Below are positions 59,733-64,000 of a DNA stretch of 64,000 bases, in pieces. The stretch is from Onchidella celtica (lineage: Eukaryota > Mollusca > Gastropoda > Systellommatophora > Onchidiidae). The notes under the pieces were generated by a model. The model ran no database searches, was not told the origin of the DNA, and worked only from the letters and a program-made list of their open reading frames with translations. Location of the stretch: NCBI GenBank assembly GCA_963931925.1, contig OZ007569.1, positions 7,554,957 to 7,618,956 on the forward strand, written 5' to 3'. Each line of letters begins with the position of its first letter. The stretch's first letter is position 1. The translations under genes and the position numbers were made by a program.

Positions 59733-60785
59733 ATAGCCTTATCAGGAGTTTCTGGGAACTGGACTCTGTTGGAGTCAAGGACTATGCAGAGAAGACAGAC
59801 GATACAGTGCTCGCAGAGTTTAACCGAACCGTTAGGTATGAAGATGGTAGGTACACTGTGAGCTTGCCCTGGAAGTCCGAGGACATGAGGAGTCAGCTGT
59901 TGAACAACAAGCCGTTAGCCGAGAAGCGTTTGGACAGTTTGACACGCAAATTGGCCCGTGATCCTGAACTTGACAGTAAGTATAATGAGGTTTTGGCTGA
60001 GCTAAAGAGTTTGGGAATCATCAAGGAAATTGCCCCTGAGGAAGAACACGGTTCTCGTCCGATTTATTACATGCCCCACAGACCTGTTGTAAGAGAGTCA
60101 AGTTCAACAACAAAGGTAAGACCAGTCTTTGACGCATCGGCATCAAGCTTTAATGGGATTTCTCTCAAAGATTGTCTAGAAAAGGGTCCTTGTTTGATTC
60201 CAAATCTTGTTTCTATTCTCATGAGATTCAGGAGGTTTCCCATAGCTATCACTGCTGACATCACCAAGGCCTTTCTGCAGATCAGAGTAGACCTCAAAGA
60301 TCAAGATGTTCACAGATTCTTGTGGAGATTTGGTGACAGAACAAAGGTAATGAAATTTGACAGAGTGCCTTTCGGCAACAAGGCAAGTCCGTTCCTGTTG
60401 AATGCCACAATTCAACATCATTTGTCGAAATTTCCTGTTGGTAAGACTATCTCAGAGTTACAAACCAATCTGTATGTTGATGATTTTCTGTCAGGGGCTG
60501 ATTCTCTTGAGGAGGCTCACTCTATCATCTCCGAAGCTAGAGACATCTTATCTAGTGCTGGCATGTGCTTGACCAAGTGGTCTTCCAACAAAGATGAACT
60601 TTGTGGTGTGGAAAAGAACTTCTCAAACCTGGAATCAGACTTTTCAAAGGTACTCGGACTGAAGTGGAGCTATGCTCTTGACTCTTTTTCGTTCACCAGT
60701 CTTGAGATTCCATCTGGACTCATTATCACTAAGAGAGTTGTTCTCAGTTTTATTGCCCGTTTGTTTGACCCTCTTGGTTTCTCAC
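59733..60785 (+). CDS. pol: BEL reverse transcriptase
   Basis: The domain starts SLIRSFWELDSVGVKDY and carries the RT landmarks: KEIAPEEEHGSRPIYYMPHRPVV, KVRPVFDASASSFNGISLKDCL, ITADITKAFLQIRVD, FDRVPFGNKASPF and the catalytic LYVDDFLSGADS. The region then runs through LTKWSSNKDEL and LGLKWSYALDSFSF to FIARLFDPLGF. A one-base shift at about 60785 ends this frame prematurely (stop at 60835). The real sequence continues in the next frame. Confidence 0.88.
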
Positions 60786-62190
60786 TCCCTTTACCATTAG
60801 AGCAAAGTTCTTATTTCAAGAACTGTGGCTATTAGGGATAGATTGGGATTTGGAGGTCCCCCCATCCATCAGTGATGAATTTCAAGGTTGGCTTGAAGAT
60901 CTTGCTTTATTGCAAACATGGAACATTCCTCGTTGCTATGTGCATGGCTCATGGGGTACAGGGAGCAACCCTGAGATCCACATATTCTGTGACGCATCGG
61001 AGAAAGGTTATGGCTGTTGTGCATATCTCCGAGTGCAGGACGAAAATGGGTATCATGTCTCTCTTATGATTTCCAGGGCGCGAGTTGCCCCTGTGAAAAG
61101 GATTACGTTATCTCGTTTGGAACTGATGGGAGCACTGCTTGGTGCTCGAACATTGAAATTCATTCAAGAGTCTCACATTGTGGGTACTGAATGTACTTAC
61201 TTCTGCTATACTGACTCCATGATTACCTTGAGTTGGATTAAGAACAGGGCCGACAAATGGAAATGCTTTGTGGCCAATCGAGTGAGGGAGATCCAAAGTG
61301 TCACCGACCCCAGTTGCTGGTCTCACTGTGCAGGAACAGACAATCCTGCAGACTTCGTCACTAGAGGCTTTTCGGCCTCCCAGTTGATTGCTTCTTCTGT
61401 GTGGTTGAGGGGCCCTAGTTGGCTACATTTTGACGACGTCATCACTGAACAAGAACATAACCTGTCTTCTGTGGTGGACGCTGAGGTGGGTTTGGAGGAG
61501 GAAGTGGGGTTGGCAACGACAGTCTGTCATAGCGACACCCTTACCTCCCCAGTCCTTCCAGTGGAACGCTGGAGCACATTGTCCAAATCAGTCAAGATCC
61601 TAGCGTGGATTTACGGTTTCTTTAGAAATTTATCTGGACGCCGTGCTCGCAAAACCTCCAGGCATCTAGAGACAGAAGAACTGAAAGATGCTGAGACTAA
61701 ATTGTTTTGGGTGACTCAGCGAGAACACTATTGTTCTGACATCAGATCTTTGCAAGAGGGAAAGGAAATTCCCAGGAGCTCCATTCTTTATAAGATGCAC
61801 CCATTTCTGGATGAAAAGGGATTACTGAGGATGGGAGGACGGCTCCAGTTCTCAGCCTTGTCCTTTGATGAAAGACACCCTATCATTTTGCCCAAAGGTC
61901 AGGTGGCCCTCTTGTTGACTAGGTTTTACCACCAAACTTTCAAACATGCTGGGGTTGGCTTGATGTTGTCTTCTTTGAGAGACAAATTTTGGATCATTGG
62001 CTTAAGAGCTCTGGCAAGACAAGTAAAGAGAGAATGCTTTCATTGCCAGCGTTTCGATGCTGGTCCTTGCAATGAACCTTTTGCTCCATTACCAGAATCA
62101 CGGGTAACAAAAGCCACACCCTTCTCAGTCACTGGTCTCGACTTCGCAGGACCTTTGTATTGTTCCGATTACAAGGATCAGAAGTTTTAT
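60786..62190 (+). CDS. pol: BEL RNase H and integrase N-terminus
   Basis: After the shift the frame runs PFTIRAKFLFQELW, then VPPSISDEFQGWLEDL. RNase H-type motifs follow: IHIFCDASEKGYGCCAYL, SRLELMGALLGARTL, YTDSMITLSWIK and DNPADFVTRG. The integrase zinc-binding domain has HQTFKHAGVGLML ... CFHCQRF, and the core starts VTGLDFAGPLYC with its first Asp. A second shift lies in a T-run near 62190, where this frame reads into a stop at 62217. Confidence 0.86.
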
Positions 62191-63177
62191 TTTTTCTCTT
62201 CACTTGTGGCGTGGTGAGAGCCATCCATCTTGAGTTAGTGATGTCTCTTAAACTGTCTGATTTCCTTATGGCCTTTCGCCGTTTTGTGGCAAGAAGAGGT
62301 ATGCCCACCATTATCTATTCAGACAATGCAAAAACCTTCATTAGTGGGTCTCGCGAGCTTACAAGGGCATTTGGAACCATGTGTCCAAGTTGGAAATGTA
62401 TAGCTCCTCGCTCCCCATGGTGGGGAGGCTGGTGGGAGAGGATGATTCGTAGTGTCAAATCCATCTTGAGGAAAACAATTGGTGGTAGTTCTCTCCTGTG
62501 GACTGAATTAGACACTTTTACAGGAAGTTGAGGCCTGTATCAACTCCCGACCTTTGACTGCTGTCCATGACGATGCGGAAGAAAACAAGATTCTTACACC
62601 CTTTCATTTTCTTCTCGGTAAGGGATGTCATATGTTACCCATGGATGCCCTTTCTTCTTCAGTTAATCAGAAGGTTGTAACCGAACAGTACTTTGCTCAA
62701 CAAGCAACTCTCACTCAGTTTTGGAAGGTTTGGAGCCAGGATTATCTTCGCAATCTTCCCCAAGTGAAGACCAATGGTCGCAGAGGTTCTATCAAGGAAG
62801 GTATGGTGATAATAATACGGGAGGACAACACACCGCGTCTCCATTGGCCCATAGGTGTTGTGACCAAACTCTTCACTGGTAAAGATGGTATCCCTCGAAC
62901 AGTAGAAGTTCGGACTGCCAGCGGGTTGCTAGTCAGGTCTATCCAGAGAATTCACAGTCTGGAAGTACAATCAGGTGAGTCAGATTCTAATTTGTCTATG
63001 TTGAGAGACACAGATGACTACCCTCATGAAGTTGACGTTCCTTCTCGGCAGAGAGAACAAGCAGAGAGAAACTCTACAGTTAACCAACCAGGTAATGGCA
63101 GGGTAGCTGAAAGTGATAAATCGGTTGCCACTAGAGCTGGTCGAACCGTCCGCCCCAGGACCGTTTTATATTTGTAG
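62191..63177 (+). CDS. pol: BEL integrase core and C-terminus
   Basis: The core continues GVVRAIHLELVMSL, IIYSDNAKTFISGSREL (second Asp) and SPWWGGWWERMIRSVKS (catalytic Glu). A third one-base shift near 62520 moves to the frame that holds CINSRPLTAV, the GxxxxxxxLTPFHFLLG block and the C-terminal PRLHWPIGVVTKLFTGKDG, ending with the stop at 63177. All three shifts fall in or beside short homopolymers. Confidence 0.85.
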
Positions 63178-64000
63178 ATCATGCTATTTGTGTAAACCTA
63201 AAGTCTTTTACTAAATCTGGTAGTAGTAGTACACAATTCTGTTATCGTTATCACTAAACATCTTGTTGCTCTGGATTCTGATGGACATCTCTGACCGTTA
63301 TGTTCAATGTTATGCTTCAGTCTATGATAACCTTTAATTGCTCTCCCAACTCATCCTACATATCGGCATCATCTGCATTTCTGTCGGGGATTTCCTATGA
63401 GTCCATTGTTACTTGTTACATATATTGTTATTGTTCTATGTTATGGAGTATACCACAATTTTATCTTATTCATGTATACTTTAATACAACCTTGTGTTGA
63501 AAAACAGTAAGGCTTTGAGAAATCAGTATCGTTTAATTTTAAGAAACATGACATCAGTTTGCAATTTTTTGTTCATTCGTGTCAATTTCTTGCCATTCGT
63601 GACTCAGGTTTGAGAAGAAATCCAGTCTCTTGTTAAGTTTCTAAAGTTGCAAGAATTATTCATTTCAGTTAAGACTAAACATTTCCCATTCATTTGGGGT
63701 ATAGATACGCTGGATTTGTTTTCACTCTGGATGCGTGAAATCAGATTGAGAGGGTACTTTCTCTAGTTTTATTTGATTTAATTATTTACTTTGAAATCAT
63801 ACTGTTTGATTTATTCACTTTGCTTTCATGTTTAGAAACGTTAAGCCGGCAGTCCTCCGGAATATAAATAGACGTGTGTGTGAAGGAAGAGTGACTGGCA
63901 GTGCTTTAATATTGTTTAAAGTTGCAGGATACTGCATTTCTACACTGCATGTAAATTCTACATTCTCTTTGACACCACTTTACTCAATACACATATTGAT
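63178..64000 (+). other. 3' region of the BEL element, possibly containing the 3' LTR
   Basis: Non-coding and AT-rich. A purine run GTGTGTGAAGGAAGAG ending at 63891, followed by TGACTGGCAG, could be a polypurine tract and LTR start, but with no 5' copy to compare this is only a guess. Confidence 0.3.

Larger units (their letters stand above)
57757..63177 (+). mobile_element. BEL/Pao LTR retrotransposon, coding region
   Basis: Gag, aspartic protease, RT, RNase H and integrase follow in the order usual for BEL/Pao. I could not pair LTRs: the 5' LTR should lie within about 57.0-57.7 kb and the 3' LTR may run past the window end, but no repeated block was found. The reading frame is broken by a 64-bp intron-like segment (59669-59732) and single-base shifts near 60785, 62190 and 62520. 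Confidence 0.85.

Overview
This is eukaryotic, animal DNA. It has spliced genes with GT-AG introns, a metazoan Hedgehog acyltransferase gene, P-element/THAP9-like and ISL2EU-like DNA transposons, Gmr1-like and BEL/Pao LTR retrotransposons, LINEs, MITEs and a tRNA-derived SINE. No bacterial operon, ribosomal RNA gene or functional tRNA gene was seen. The mix of element families suits a marine invertebrate, most likely a mollusc or other lophotrochozoan; that placement is inference. Most of the window is transposon-derived. The one confidently identified host gene is HHAT on the right half.

Layout. 1-2.1 kb holds a possible small four-exon gene on the minus strand. 2.2-22.9 kb is a four-level nest. 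An old APE-type LINE (LINE-A) is cut by a 16.06-kb Gmr1-like Ty3/Gypsy element (4207-20269, 5-bp target duplication CCGGG). That element's protease region is cut by a 7.07-kb ISL2EU-like DNA transposon (8449-15513, TA duplication). The first intron of that transposon's YqaJ-nuclease gene is cut by a 5'-truncated LINE-B (9314-11061, 15-bp duplication). LINE-A is cut again by a solo LTR of another family (21383-22622, CAGAG duplication). 22.9-24.4 kb has 36-bp palindromic repeats, a decayed transposase-like gene and a CT microsatellite. 28.4-32.1 kb is a nearly intact THAP9/P-element transposase gene with one frameshift. 32.1-42 kb is LTR remnants, MITEs and tandem repeats.

42.1-53.9 kb is a six-exon HHAT gene on the plus strand. 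Its introns hold an RNase H LINE fragment, microsatellites, a fold-back, a 23-bp tandem array, a solo LTR of the Gmr1-like family and a SINE. 57.8-63.2 kb is a BEL/Pao element with gag, protease, RT, RNase H and integrase in order. It has a 64-bp intron-like interruption and three single-base frameshifts in its pol.

How the genes work together. HHAT would palmitoylate Hedgehog ligands in the ER. Every other recognised coding segment belongs to mobile elements. The nested insertions give a relative chronology: LINE-A is older than the Gmr1-like element; within the Gmr1-like element, the ISL2EU-like insertion came before LINE-B.
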